A DNA stretch of 60,087 nucleotides from an uncultured Bacteroidales bacterium (lineage in GTDB: Bacteria; Bacteroidota; Bacteroidia; Bacteroidales; Bacteroidaceae): NCBI GenBank assembly GCA_902801325.1, contig CADCHQ010000020.1, positions 1 through 60,087 of the forward strand. The letters are read 5' to 3'. Under the pieces are notes generated by a model. It saw only the letters and a program-made list of their open reading frames with translations. It ran no database searches and was not told where the DNA came from. The translations under genes were made by a program, and so were the position numbers. Below are positions 1 to 7,573 of this stretch, in pieces (within the stretch, counting starts at the first letter, position 1; each line of letters opens with the position of its first letter).

Positions 1-217
1 GTTCTAACAATAGTGTTTAACAATTAAAATATCGAAAAGTAGTCGAAGTGGCAAAAATGGTCGGATATTTTGAGGAAATCGGGTGCAGAATGTGCAGTAT
101 ATGCTCATAATGTTTCCCAAATGTTTCCCAGATTCGCCGTAAAGTGCTGATAATCAGTTCCCGTTAGCCGCCGCGCAGGCAGCTGTTGAGGAGTAATCAT
201 CACTCATAAATAAAAAA

Positions 218-251
218 AGGGACTTGCTCATAATTGGGCAGGTCCCTTTTG
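218..251 (+). terminator. Rho-independent terminator-like hairpin
   Basis: A run of A is followed by GGGACTTGCTC, a short loop, GGCAGGTCCC and TTTT. About ten pairs form, including G-U wobbles, with a T tail on the + strand and an A tract before the stem, so it could end transcription in both directions. It would close a transcript entering from the left. Confidence 0.7.
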
Positions 252-271
252 CGTATACAAAAATAATTCAT

Positions 272-279
272 TAACTTTG
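272..279 (+). promoter_or_regulatory. Bacteroidota -7 box (TAACTTTG) for DUF4250 gene
   Basis: TAACTTTG matches the Bacteroidota TAnnTTTG consensus and lies 16 nt before the ATG, so the mRNA leader would be under about 12 nt. Confidence 0.55.
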
Positions 280-295
280 TCCCAAAATCGTCATA

Positions 296-475
296 ATGAA
301 CGAATTACCACAAGACCCGATGATGCTGTACTCGGCAGTGAACATGAAGCTTCGCGACCGTTACAACTCCCTTGATGAACTTTGTGAAGATCTCGACATC
401 GACCGTGCCGATTTGGAGCATCGCCTTTCTGAAGTCGGCTTCGAATATAGTGTTAAGGATAATAAATTCTGGTAA
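296..475 (+). CDS. DUF4250 domain-containing small protein
   Basis: This is a 59-residue protein starting MNELPQDPMMLYSAVNMKLRD and ending DNKFW. The opening LPxDPMMLxSxVNxKLRD and the acidic middle (SLDELCEDLDID) match the DUF4250 family, small cytosolic proteins of unknown function found in many Firmicutes and Bacteroidota. The spacing of leucines and acidic residues suggests a compact helical, possibly HTH-like fold, which is inference only. The start is the first ATG after a TTAACTTTGTCC promoter-like sequence (TAACTTTG, about 272-279), leaving a very short leader. Immediately downstream lie GACCATT heptamer repeats and a copy of a dispersed repeat. Confidence 0.85.
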   Translation: MNELPQDPMMLYSAVNMKLRDRYNSLDELCEDLDIDRADLEHRLSEVGFEYSVKDNKFW

Positions 476-477
476 AC

Positions 478-630
478 TTTGACCATTGACCATTGACCAT
501 TGACCATTGAACGTTGAGCATTCTTGCTCCGTTGCTCTACGCAAGCGTAGGCCTTCTTGCACAGCAAGCGTAGCTTCGCGTCCGATTACGGCCGTCCGAT
601 TAGACCATTGACCATTGAACATTAAACATT
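478..630. repeat. Heptamer microsatellite plus dispersed repeat copy
   Basis: GACCATT heptamers occur at about 480-508 and again at 604-615. They flank a 61-bp sequence (542-602). The reverse complement of that 61 bp recurs at 9247-9307 inside the ABC transporter gene with about two differences and no indel. The segment at 510-545 (ttcttgctccgttgctctac) is shared with the repeats at 8466 and 11202. I see no gene here. Confidence 0.85.
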
Positions 631-1614
631 ATGAAACGTTTTCTTCTCATTCTCTCATTCTCTCAATTTCTCACTTTTGCTTTCGCTCAGCGTCAAATGG
701 AGGTGCGCCACAATGTTCCGACAGATAGCATCCGTCTTTCCGACCCAGCTGTTCTCGCCGACTCTGCCACACAGATGTACTATATGACGGGCACGGGTGG
801 CATGATGTGGAAGAGCCGCGACCTAAAGTTGTGGGACGGTCCCTATCGTGTAGCGGAAAACGACCCTGATGGTTGGATGGGACCTCGTCCGATGATTTGG
901 GCGGCAGAGTTGCATAAGTATAAAGGCAAATATTATTACTTTGCTACGTTTACCAACCGTAATGCTGTCTCGTGTGAGTATCGTGGACGGAAGATTGAGC
1001 GTAGGGCTTCGCAGGTCTTTGTGGCTGACAGTGCCGCAGGCCCATATCGTCAGTTTGGCGATGCTGCCTATCTGCCAGCCGACCGCCCCACGTTGGACGG
1101 CACATTCTGGGTAGATACGGACGGCAATCCCTATATGGTCTTCTGTGGTGAATGGTTGGCCAACTGGAATGGAACAGTGGAGAAGATACAGTTGAAGCCC
1201 GACCTCAGTGGTGTAGTTGGGGAACCCAAGGTGCTCTTCCGCGCCAGCGATTCGCCTTGGAGTCGTGAGGTGGAGGACGGGAAAGTGCAATTCAATAAGG
1301 TTACCGATGGTCCTTGGCTCTTCCGCACGGCTACGGGCCGACTGGGCATGTTGTGGACTTCTTGGGTATATAAAGATTACACCCAAGGCGTGGCTTACTC
1401 CGAGAGCGGTACGCTCGATGGCCCGTGGGTGCATGAACCCGAGCCCATCACACCTCCCAACTTTGGTCACTCGATGCTTTTCAAGACGTTAGATGGCCGT
1501 TGGATGATGTCTGTCCACAGCCATGCCACCGACGAAAGGGGACGCACCATTCGCACGCCTCACTTCTTCCCAGTCGACCTCTCAGGTGATAAACTTCGTG
1601 TTATAGTAGAGTAG
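631..1614 (+). CDS. Secreted glycoside hydrolase family 43 protein
   Basis: This 327-residue protein starts with a signal peptide (MKRFLLILSFSQFLTFAFAQ) followed by a five-bladed beta-propeller of GH43 type. Family members hydrolyse arabinofuranosyl, xylosyl or galactosyl linkages of plant polysaccharides in the periplasm or outside the cell. Visible catalytic candidates are Asp38 (SDPAVL, general base) and Asp156 (LDGTFW, pKa modulator). The position of the general-acid Glu, usually in an EGP motif, reads VTDGPW, so Asp226 replaces Glu. The blade repeats (YYMTGT, YYYFATF, YMVFCGEW, GMLWTSW) are clear. The length suits a single-domain member with no accessory CBM. It stands alone between repeat-rich gaps. 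The exact substrate cannot be read from the sequence. Confidence 0.85.
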   Translation: MKRFLLILSFSQFLTFAFAQRQMEVRHNVPTDSIRLSDPAVLADSATQMYYMTGTGGMMWKSRDLKLWDGPYRVAENDPDGWMGPRPMIWAAELHKYKGKYYYFATFTNRNAVSCEYRGRKIERRASQVFVADSAAGPYRQFGDAAYLPADRPTLDGTFWVDTDGNPYMVFCGEWLANWNGTVEKIQLKPDLSGVVGEPKVLFRASDSPWSREVEDGKVQFNKVTDGPWLFRTATGRLGMLWTSWVYKDYTQGVAYSESGTLDGPWVHEPEPITPPNFGHSMLFKTLDGRWMMSVHSHATDERGRTIRTPHFFPVDLSGDKLRVIVE

Positions 1615-1724
1615 GGGGCTCATCCCATTCCTCTCTCTTATCGGACGCCCCGAATTTTAACGCGTCTTGTCAGTTCCTACATCGAGGTTGCAGAAGAGTA
1701 GAAAACTCCTCGATCATTTCCGGA

Positions 1725-2405
1725 TTATATACTGAACGCTTCGTTCATTAGCCAAGCGAAGCCTTTGGCGGTACGGAGGGCAGCATCACGAAAGTGGTTG
1801 CCCTCGTTCCATTCCAGACGGGTGTGTGGGATTTGCTCTTGCAGGAGGTCGTATTGACGGCGGATGCAGTCGCCCACGCGAGCCATCACAGCATTCTTCG
1901 TGCGCTCTTCCTTGTCACCAAGACTGAGATAAACGGCATCGGTCTGTGGGGAGAGCGACTGGGCGAAGTCTATCCAGCCGGGATACCAAACGGAGGGAGA
2001 AACAGCGGCAATGCCTTTGAACGAACTGCACTGATAGCCTGCCCATAGGGCAAATAATCCGGCCAACGAATAACCGCCCAGCAACACGCTACGAGTAGGG
2101 TAGTGGGGCAACAGTCGGCCAGTGATAAAGTCGAGTGTCGCTTGTGCTCCATCTCCGAAAGGTGTCCGTCCGAATACGGCAGGAGCGGGCCAAGGTGTGA
2201 GTTCCGTCTGCCAGTCGTTTACTTTCACGGCTACCAATTCGAACGCCTTCTCCGTCATCGTCGCAATCAGGTTCAGTTCTTCGTCCAAGCCCTCCAGATC
2301 GTGCTCGTCCACGGGTTGTACCAGCAACCACTCTGCCCCTTTGCCCATCGTGTAGCGTCGGCATTCCCGGCCGTCAGTGTTCCACGTCTCTTCTAGCATA
2401 TCCAT
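1725..2405 (-). CDS. Putative alpha/beta-hydrolase esterase
   Basis: The protein has 226 residues and no signal peptide, so it is probably cytosolic. The nucleophile elbow reads LLGGYSLAGLFALW (Ser in GYSLAG), an acidic residue lies in the strand ending SLGDKEERT, and the catalytic His lies in EGNHFRDA near the C-terminus. This is a full Ser-Asp/Glu-His set of the esterase-D/PF00756-like fold. Family members cleave acyl esters such as siderophore or sugar esters, and no substrate can be assigned here. A TAATTTTG box on the minus strand, just upstream at about 2414-2421, is a plausible promoter. It is divergent from the PPOX-like pseudogene. Confidence 0.7.
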   Translation of the reverse strand: MDMLEETWNTDGRECRRYTMGKGAEWLLVQPVDEHDLEGLDEELNLIATMTEKAFELVAVKVNDWQTELTPWPAPAVFGRTPFGDGAQATLDFITGRLLPHYPTRSVLLGGYSLAGLFALWAGYQCSSFKGIAAVSPSVWYPGWIDFAQSLSPQTDAVYLSLGDKEERTKNAVMARVGDCIRRQYDLLQEQIPHTRLEWNEGNHFRDAALRTAKGFAWLMNEAFSI

Positions 2406-2468
2406 CTCGTTGATTTTACAAAATTACAAAATGGCGAGTGATGAAACAAGAATATCGGAATATTTCAC

Positions 2469-2476
2469 TATCTTTG
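2469..2476 (+). promoter_or_regulatory. -7 box (TATCTTTG) of the PPOX-like gene
   Basis: TATCTTTG fits TAnnTTTG exactly and lies 20 nt before the ATG at 2497. It shows that the long open frame starting at 2377 begins upstream of the real gene. Confidence 0.6.
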
Positions 2477-2496
2477 CATTCACAATACCGCAAAAT

Positions 2497-2992
2497 ATGG
2501 AACAGTTTAGACCAATGAGGCGCAATCGCCAGCAATTGTCGGAAGCAGAGAGTTTGGCCATTCTCGAACAAGCCACTTCTGGCACACTGGCATTACTGGG
2601 CGATGGAGGTTATCCCTATGCCGTCCCCATCAGTTATGTCTTTGCCAATGGAAAGTTGTATTTCCACAGCGCATTGAGTGGTCACAAGGTCGATGCTATT
2701 CGGCGCGAATTGTGACAAGGCCTCCTTCTGCGTCATTTCGCAGGACAACATTCAGCCGAAGCAGTACACCACCCATTACCGCAGTGTGATTGCCTTTGGA
2801 CGAATCCACATCATTGACGACGAAACTGAGAAACTGGAAACCGCCCGTCTGCTCGGCAATAAGTATAATCCCAATAACGACGAGGCGCTTTGTCGGGAAC
2901 TGGAGCATGGTCTATCGCGTATGCTGATGATTCGTTTTGACATCGAACACCTGACAGGCAAGGAGGCCATTGAACTCATGAAACAGCGATGA
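2497..2992 (+). pseudogene. PPOX-fold FMN protein (Nim-like), frameshifted
   Basis: The N-terminal part (MEQFRPMRRNRQQLSEAES, GTLALLGDGGYPYAVPISYV, LYFHSALSGHKVDAIRR) and the C-terminal part (CDKASFCVISQDN, TTHYRSVIAFGRIHII) together make one continuous pyridoxamine-phosphate-oxidase-like / 5-nitroimidazole-reductase-like protein of about 164 residues. They lie in two frames. The first runs into TGA at 2713-2715 and the second continues to 2992. Removing one base in CGGCGCGAATTGTGAC (about 2701-2716) restores the reading frame. Family members bind FMN, and Nim proteins reduce nitroimidazole drugs. This is either a true pseudogene or a sequencing error. A programmed +1 shift is less likely because I see no clear slippery motif. 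Confidence 0.75.
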
Positions 2993-3040
2993 TCGCATCA
3001 ATAGTTAAGACTTTTTACTAAGATTCTTTTCGGACAGCTT

Positions 3041-3364
3041 ATGAGTTGGATTATCTTAACCATAGCAGGCCTGTGCGAGGTGGCGTTCACCTACTGTCTC
3101 GGACGCGCCAAGGGGCTCTGTGGTACAGAGTGGTGGACTTGGATGATTGCTTTCGCCCTCTTTTATGTGCTTAGCGCCCTGTTGCTGGCAAAGGCCACAC
3201 AAACCCTGCCGCTGGGGACTGCCTATGCCGTGTGGACTGGAATTGGTGCAGTTGGTGCTGTCCTTGTGGGTATATTCATTTTCCACGAGCCTGCCACCTT
3301 CTGGCGTCTCTTTTTCCTCATCACCCTCATCGCTTCTCTCGTAGGCCTGAAGGCGGTATCTTGA
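3041..3364 (+). CDS. SMR family exporter, Gdx (SugE)-like
   Basis: This 107-residue membrane protein has four hydrophobic helices. Glu13 (AGLCEVAFTY) is the conserved proton/substrate-coupling residue of small multidrug resistance proteins. The loop-helix LPLGTAYAVWTGIGAVGAVLVGI is almost the same as the Gdx/SugE subgroup signature. Gdx proteins export guanidinium in exchange for protons as antiparallel homodimers. No guanidine riboswitch is evident in the 48 bp upstream. The gene follows the frameshifted PPOX-like gene and precedes a lipoprotein, probably as a short transcript. Confidence 0.85.
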   Translation: MSWIILTIAGLCEVAFTYCLGRAKGLCGTEWWTWMIAFALFYVLSALLLAKATQTLPLGTAYAVWTGIGAVGAVLVGIFIFHEPATFWRLFFLITLIASLVGLKAVS

Positions 3365-3400
3365 TGCCGTAAATCTTAAACCGAAATAATTGTTGGAAAT

Positions 3401-3793
3401 ATGAAAAACATCATTGTATCATGCTTATTCATGGCTCTGCTCCTGTGCTCGTGCCATAGCGAAAAGTCGGAACAGACGCAGACTTCTGGCGTAACGGCAG
3501 AGATGGCCCTTGAGGGAGTTAACAATTATTGCCACAGCGAGTATGACTGGAGTGTCGCTGACGAGAATCCCGACCTGATGTCTGTCACGATGGGAGAGGA
3601 GACGGAGACGGAATACAAGGTCGTGTTCCGCAGCTATACCGGTGCTCTCGTCAATTTCTATGTCGATAAGTCCAGTGGCTTGACGCGTAAGGTCGAGTAC
3701 GTTCCTGCGCTTGACCTCGAGAGCGAAGCCGGCACCATCAACCTGTTCGATTACTTAGAGAAGGAATCTAAAGCGGCTTCACCTAAAGAATAA
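3401..3793 (+). CDS. Small lipoprotein of unknown function
   Basis: The protein has 130 residues with a lipoprotein signal, MKNIIVSCLFMALLLCSC, in which Cys18 is the likely lipidated residue (LCSC). The mature part is acidic and shows one compact domain (YDWSVADENPDLMSVTMGEETETEYKV) ending in a charged tail. I do not recognise the family. It is expected in the periplasm-facing outer or inner membrane leaflet. The gene lies 36 bp after the SMR exporter and could be co-transcribed with it. Confidence 0.65.
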   Translation: MKNIIVSCLFMALLLCSCHSEKSEQTQTSGVTAEMALEGVNNYCHSEYDWSVADENPDLMSVTMGEETETEYKVVFRSYTGALVNFYVDKSSGLTRKVEYVPALDLESEAGTINLFDYLEKESKAASPKE

Positions 3794-3815
3794 AGAATAA
3801 TGAATAAAGAAAATT

Positions 3816-3961
3816 GTCAACTTTCTTAGCAGCGAGAGCAATGCAAAGCTCGCTTTAGCATTGCCGAGTCGCGTCAATAGTCGACGAAGTCAACTTTCTT
3901 AGTAGCGAGAGCAATGCAAAAGCTTGTTTTCGCATTGCCGAGTCGCGACAAAAAGTCAAAA
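3816..3961. repeat. Two tandem copies of a 73-bp palindromic REP-like repeat
   Basis: GTCAACTTTCTTAG starts at 3816 and again at 3889, a period of 73 bp. Each copy holds GCGAGAGCAATGC, then a variable centre (AAAGCTCGCTTTA or AAAAGCTTGTTTTC), then GCATTGCCGAGTCGCG, which can fold as a stem. Related cores (gcgagagcagaatgaagtttacttcgattatgccgag) occur at about 19500-19545 and 51546-51590. Confidence 0.85.
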
Positions 3962-3996
3962 CGAAGTTTTAAATCGTGAAGTTGTCAAATTAATTT

Positions 3997-4611
3997 ATGA
4001 AAGAAGTCAATCCCAAAGACACCAAACGCGCACAAGCGTTCGAGATGTGGATGAAGTCACCGATGCCGATGGTAACTGTCGTCAAGACGTTCGATGTGAC
4101 CAGACTTTACAAGGAGAGTAAACGGACGGGTAAGAAGTTCAACATGTTCCTGTGCTGGTGCATTGGCTGGGCGGGAAGTCAAGTGGAAGAGTGCTACTTA
4201 TTGCCCAAGGACGGGCGATTGTATCAGTACGACCGTCTGGGCATCAACGTGATTGTGGACAACGCAGAGGGAGGCATCAGCAGTTGCGACGTCCCATATT
4301 CTGATGACTTGAAGCAGTTCAGTCTCGACTACGAGACGCGCACGCGAGAGGTGGTCCAGACTTGTAAGGATATTGCCGAACCGGATGCCATGATAATTGG
4401 CACTTCTGCCGTAGTCGGCACAGAACTGGACTGCATTGTCAACCAGTACACGGGCATCTTCAACAATCCTTTTCTCGTTTGGGGGCGATATCGTAGACAT
4501 TGGTTCAAGACAACGCTGACAATTTCTTTCCAATTCCACCATGCCCAATTTGATGGTCGCGAGGCCGCACGCTTCCTGAATGCCTTGCAGACAGCGATGA
4601 AAGAAATTTAA
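3997..4611 (+). CDS. Chloramphenicol acetyltransferase-like (CatA fold) protein
   Basis: The 204-residue protein belongs to the trimeric CAT family, which transfers an acetyl group from acetyl-CoA to a hydroxyl acceptor. The catalytic motif HHxxxDG is present near the C-terminus (FQFHHAQFDGREAARFL). The upstream segments FNMFLCWCIGWA and GINVIVDNAEGGISSCDVPYSDDL also fit the fold. It is slightly shorter than enterobacterial CatA, with a trimmed N-terminus. Chromosomal CAT-like genes of Bacteroidota often act on unknown acceptors, so drug resistance should not be assumed. The start is the ATG directly after the REP-like repeats. Confidence 0.8.
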   Translation: MKEVNPKDTKRAQAFEMWMKSPMPMVTVVKTFDVTRLYKESKRTGKKFNMFLCWCIGWAGSQVEECYLLPKDGRLYQYDRLGINVIVDNAEGGISSCDVPYSDDLKQFSLDYETRTREVVQTCKDIAEPDAMIIGTSAVVGTELDCIVNQYTGIFNNPFLVWGRYRRHWFKTTLTISFQFHHAQFDGREAARFLNALQTAMKEI

Positions 4612-5117
4612 AATCACACGCGAGCTATAGAGTCCTCCCACGCCTGAAGTTTGCACCTTCGCCTAGACGTTGAGTTTTTTTTGAGTTTTTAGTTGCTGTT
4701 TGTATGACTATAACTAGTTGTAAAACAATGTTTTACACGCATTTTTTAGTTTTTGCAAGTAAAATCTCATAAAGTCTTATACTCTTTTATTTTACAATTA
4801 TTTTTTTTAGGATAAAAACTAAAAAAACTAAAATATAAGCATGCAATATATTGATAATCAGTCATATATTCTCCCATTAGGAAGGGTTAAAAACTCAAAA
4901 AAAACTAAAAGAACTCATTCCACTTAATTCAATTGACGAACCTTAAGTGATGTGGAAGAAGTGTTTGCATAAAACAATGAATTTTCACGAGTTTTGTATT
5001 GTATTTAAAGGGGTGCTAGATTGGACAATACAAGGCGTCAAGTTGTACAACCTGCGGCTCGGTATTGTACAACCTCTCCCTAGTTCTTCGCCAATGTGAG
5101 GCATCTACGCGGAAGAG
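4612..5117. other. AT-rich gap with inverted repeat and orphan HU-type promoter
   Basis: I see no gene in these 506 bp. A T-rich arm at about 4671-4697 (gagttttttttgagttttta) and an A-rich arm at about 4890-4912 (taaaaactcaaaaaaaact) are inverted copies bounding about 240 bp of AT-rich DNA. The segment 4963-5074 is a near copy, in inverted orientation, of the promoter-leader of the HU-like gene at 53.9 kb. It may be the relic of a primase/HU locus. Confidence 0.6.
4963..5074 (+). repeat. Orphan inverted copy of the HU-gene promoter/leader
   Basis: This 112-bp segment matches the reverse complement of 53893-54003 over its length. Shared elements are TTTGCATAA, TTGTATTGT ... ACAATACAA (arms of a 9-bp inverted repeat), TTGGACAATACAAGGCG and AGTTGTACAACCTG. 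The -7 box has decayed here to GAGTTTTG, and no gene follows on this strand, so the copy is probably inactive. Confidence 0.8.
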
Positions 5118-6110
5118 CTAGAAAGAAACATAAATTAAGTTTGTCCAGGGACCTCTCTTCAGTGCGCGAAAGCTACTTTTGCACTTACGATTCCTATTCC
5201 CCTTTGTTTCATGTCCTCGCCGATAGTCCAAAGCTGTCTGGCCTGTGAGGCGACGGAAGTATTTTGAGAAGAAACTGGGATTTGGAAAGCCCATCTCATC
5301 AGATATCTGTGTTAAGGGTTTGTCGGTATGGCGAAGTTCTATTTTGATGCGAGTGATGAGAGCACGATCTATCCAGTCTTTGGCAGTGATGCCACTGGTT
5401 TGTCGAATGACGGTGCTGAGGTAACGCTCTGTAAGACAGATGCGACGGGCGTAGTAGGCTATTTGGTGTTGTTCGTGGCAGTATTGATTGACAAGACTGA
5501 TGAAACGGTCGAAGATGGTCTGTTCGCGGGTGTGCGCTAAGGCTTGGTCAGCGATATTGCGACGATAGAGTTCGTCATAGTGATGCATCAGTGCAGCAAC
5601 TATTGCGGAAACGGTGGGGCGGTGGTAGTTGGGTTGATGGACGATGTGCCAAAGCGTTTCGATGATGTGGCGGGCCGTGGCTATATCGTCGGATGTGACG
5701 GGAATCTGGAAGTCGCGCACCTGTCCGTTGAAGGCTGAGGGCCAATGCCCTGGTGCAAAGGGCATTGGGAAGTCGGCAAAGAGTCCGATACCATATACCT
5801 CGACGTCGCTGGAAAGTCGGATGGGGTTGATAATGGTTCCCGGACCGATGTAGACAAGAGTGCCAGCCGTGATGTGGCGGTCCTGAAGGTTGAAGTTGAT
5901 GTCCGCCTCACCACGGGTGAATATGCCCAGACGGTGGTCGTTGATGATGAAAGGTGGACGTTGTTGCACAATCAGACGAAAAATTCTGGCATCGCCGTGC
6001 ACGATACCCAGTTCGTTGTTGATGAAGAACGACTGGCCTATGGAATCGGCCTGAGCGGTCAGGATATCCTGCATCCGCTTGGCGTCCATTAGTTTTGGTG
6101 TTTTTCCCAT
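5118..6110 (-). CDS. AraC-family transcriptional regulator of the export operon
   Basis: The 330-residue protein has an N-terminal cupin-like sensing half (residues about 1-190) and a C-terminal double HTH of AraC/XylS type (ICLTERYLSTVIRQTSGITAKDWI, LTQISDEMGFPNPSFFSKYFRRLTGQTALDYR). About 30 extra basic residues follow the HTH (GHETKGNRNRKCKSSFRALK). It is divergent from the TolC-HlyD-ABC operon, with a 150-bp intergenic region holding both promoters, so it most likely controls that operon in response to a small molecule. The minus-strand box TATCTTTG (6130-6137) lies about 20 nt before its ATG. Confidence 0.8.
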   Translation of the reverse strand: MGKTPKLMDAKRMQDILTAQADSIGQSFFINNELGIVHGDARIFRLIVQQRPPFIINDHRLGIFTRGEADINFNLQDRHITAGTLVYIGPGTIINPIRLSSDVEVYGIGLFADFPMPFAPGHWPSAFNGQVRDFQIPVTSDDIATARHIIETLWHIVHQPNYHRPTVSAIVAALMHHYDELYRRNIADQALAHTREQTIFDRFISLVNQYCHEQHQIAYYARRICLTERYLSTVIRQTSGITAKDWIDRALITRIKIELRHTDKPLTQISDEMGFPNPSFFSKYFRRLTGQTALDYRRGHETKGNRNRKCKSSFRALKRGPWTNLIYVSF

Positions 6111-6129
6111 TTTGTTTAGGTTTTGGATG

Positions 6130-6137
6130 CAAAGATA
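6130..6137 (-). promoter_or_regulatory. -7 box (TATCTTTG) of the AraC regulator
   Basis: CAAAGATA on the + strand reads TATCTTTG on the minus strand, 20 nt before the regulator's ATG. No clean TTTG -33 box was seen. Confidence 0.55.
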
Positions 6138-6234
6138 ATGATTTTATGCATAATAGTTGCTTGTTTTGTAATAAATCGAACAAAAAGAACATTATTACAT
6201 TCCGAAAGATAGTGCTTGCGTGTGAGAAACTAAG

Positions 6235-6242
6235 TAACTTTG
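6235..6242 (+). promoter_or_regulatory. -7 box (TAACTTTG) of the export operon
   Basis: TAACTTTG lies 19 nt before the ATG at 6261. The in-frame ATG at 6240 falls inside this box and so cannot be the real start. Confidence 0.6.
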
Positions 6243-6260
6243 CACAGAAAACATAAAACG

Positions 6261-7538
6261 ATGGATATGAGAAGACTCGTTATTGGAATCATGATGTTGC
6301 CCCTGTTGACATGGGGACAAACGCTTGAGGAATGTCAGGAAGCGGCTTTGCGAAATTATCCCCTAATACACCAGTACGATCTGGTCAGTCGCACGACGAA
6401 CCTAACTGTCGAGAACATAGGGAAGGGTTGGCTTCCTCAGGTGTCGGCATCGGCCCAAGCTACTTTACAAAGTGATGTGACGGCTTGGCCTGATGAGATG
6501 CAGTCACTGATACGATCAATGGGCGTCGACCTGAAAGGACTCCGCAAAGACCAGTATCGTGTGGGCATAGATGTACAACAGACGTTGTACGACGGTGGGG
6601 CTATTCGCAGTCAGAAACTGGTAGCTCTGGAACAAGGTGCCGTGCAAGAGGCCCAGACCGAGGTCACGATGTACCAGGTGCGCCGACGTGTCAATGAGAT
6701 GTACTTCGCCTTGCTCTTGCTTGACGAACAAATCAAGCAGAACCGCGATTTGCAGGAAGTGTTGCAGGGCAACGAGCGAAAGTTGCAGTCGATGTTCAAA
6801 CGAGGAACGGCCTCGGAGAGCGACTGGCAAAACGTGAAGGCCGAACGCCTGAACGTGGCACAACAGTTGACTAGCCTCACGGCCAATAGGCAGACGCTGG
6901 TGCGAATGCTAAGTGCATTTTGTGGCATAGAGGTTACAACCCCCTCCAAACCTTCTCGCCTTACAACCATCGAGTCTAGTGACATGCATCGACCAGAACT
7001 GAGGCTTACTGACGCCCAGCTCCGCCTGGCCGATGCTCAGGAACAAGCCTTGCGGTCGAAACTCATGCCTCGCCTCGGTGTCTTTGCACAGGGCTTCTAC
7101 GGCTATCCGGGTTATAACCTATTTGAGGATATGATGCACCACCGCTGGTCGCTCAACGGGATGGTGGGGGCACGTCTCACTTGGAACATCGGAGGTCTCT
7201 ACACCCACAAGAACGATAAGGCTCGCATCCAGCTCCAGCGAGAGCAAGCTATGAACGCGCGCGACGTATTCATATTTAATAATAGGTTGGAGCAGTTGCA
7301 GCAAAACGAGAACATCATGCGTTGGCAACACCTTATGGATGAGGACGACGAGATCATTCGTTTGCGAAGTGCTGTCCGCAAAGCCGCTGAGTCGAAGTTG
7401 GAACACGGAATCATCGATGTCAACGACCTCATGCGCGAAGTCAATAGCGAAAGCACAGCCAAGGTGCAACGCTCGATGCACGAAGTGCAGTTGCTCAAGG
7501 AGATTTACGACCTGCGTTTTACTCGAAATGACGAATAA
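6261..7538 (+). CDS. TolC-like outer membrane efflux protein
   Basis: About 425 residues with a signal peptide (RRLVIGIMMLPLLTWGQ) and two outer-membrane-efflux (PF02321) repeats. The repeats are marked by long amphipathic helices (QEALRNYPLIHQYDL; LRLTDAQLRLADAQEQALRSKLMPRLG). It would form the trimeric outer-membrane channel for the adaptor and ABC transporter encoded directly downstream. I set the start at 6261 (MDMRRLVIG) because an in-frame ATG further up overlaps the promoter, and 6267 is also possible. It is the first gene of a five-gene operon, with 35 bp to the next gene. Confidence 0.88.
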   Translation: MDMRRLVIGIMMLPLLTWGQTLEECQEAALRNYPLIHQYDLVSRTTNLTVENIGKGWLPQVSASAQATLQSDVTAWPDEMQSLIRSMGVDLKGLRKDQYRVGIDVQQTLYDGGAIRSQKLVALEQGAVQEAQTEVTMYQVRRRVNEMYFALLLLDEQIKQNRDLQEVLQGNERKLQSMFKRGTASESDWQNVKAERLNVAQQLTSLTANRQTLVRMLSAFCGIEVTTPSKPSRLTTIESSDMHRPELRLTDAQLRLADAQEQALRSKLMPRLGVFAQGFYGYPGYNLFEDMMHHRWSLNGMVGARLTWNIGGLYTHKNDKARIQLQREQAMNARDVFIFNNRLEQLQQNENIMRWQHLMDEDDEIIRLRSAVRKAAESKLEHGIIDVNDLMREVNSESTAKVQRSMHEVQLLKEIYDLRFTRNDE

Positions 7539-7573
7539 CGTGATACCTAATAATGAGATAAACTATAAAGACA

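Larger units (their letters stand above)
1..295. other. Left-edge intergenic region
   Basis: I see no convincing gene in this stretch. It holds the paired sequence aatgtttcccaaatgtttccc (about 109-130), a GC-rich segment near 165-195, and a hairpin terminator just before the DUF4250 gene. It may be the downstream flank of a gene lying to the left of the window, but nothing here proves that. Confidence 0.4.

Noticed and set aside
305..622. Minus-strand open frame over DUF4250 and the repeat
   Set aside because: It is the repeat read in the frame that matches the ABC linker. It has no start context and overlaps a real gene.
3997..4611. Acquired chloramphenicol-resistance cassette
   Set aside because: CAT-like genes are common in Bacteroidota chromosomes, and no integrase, transposase or other resistance gene is adjacent.
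6240..6260. Upstream ATG of the TolC-like gene
   Set aside because: It lies inside the TAACTTTG promoter box, so it would not be on the transcript.
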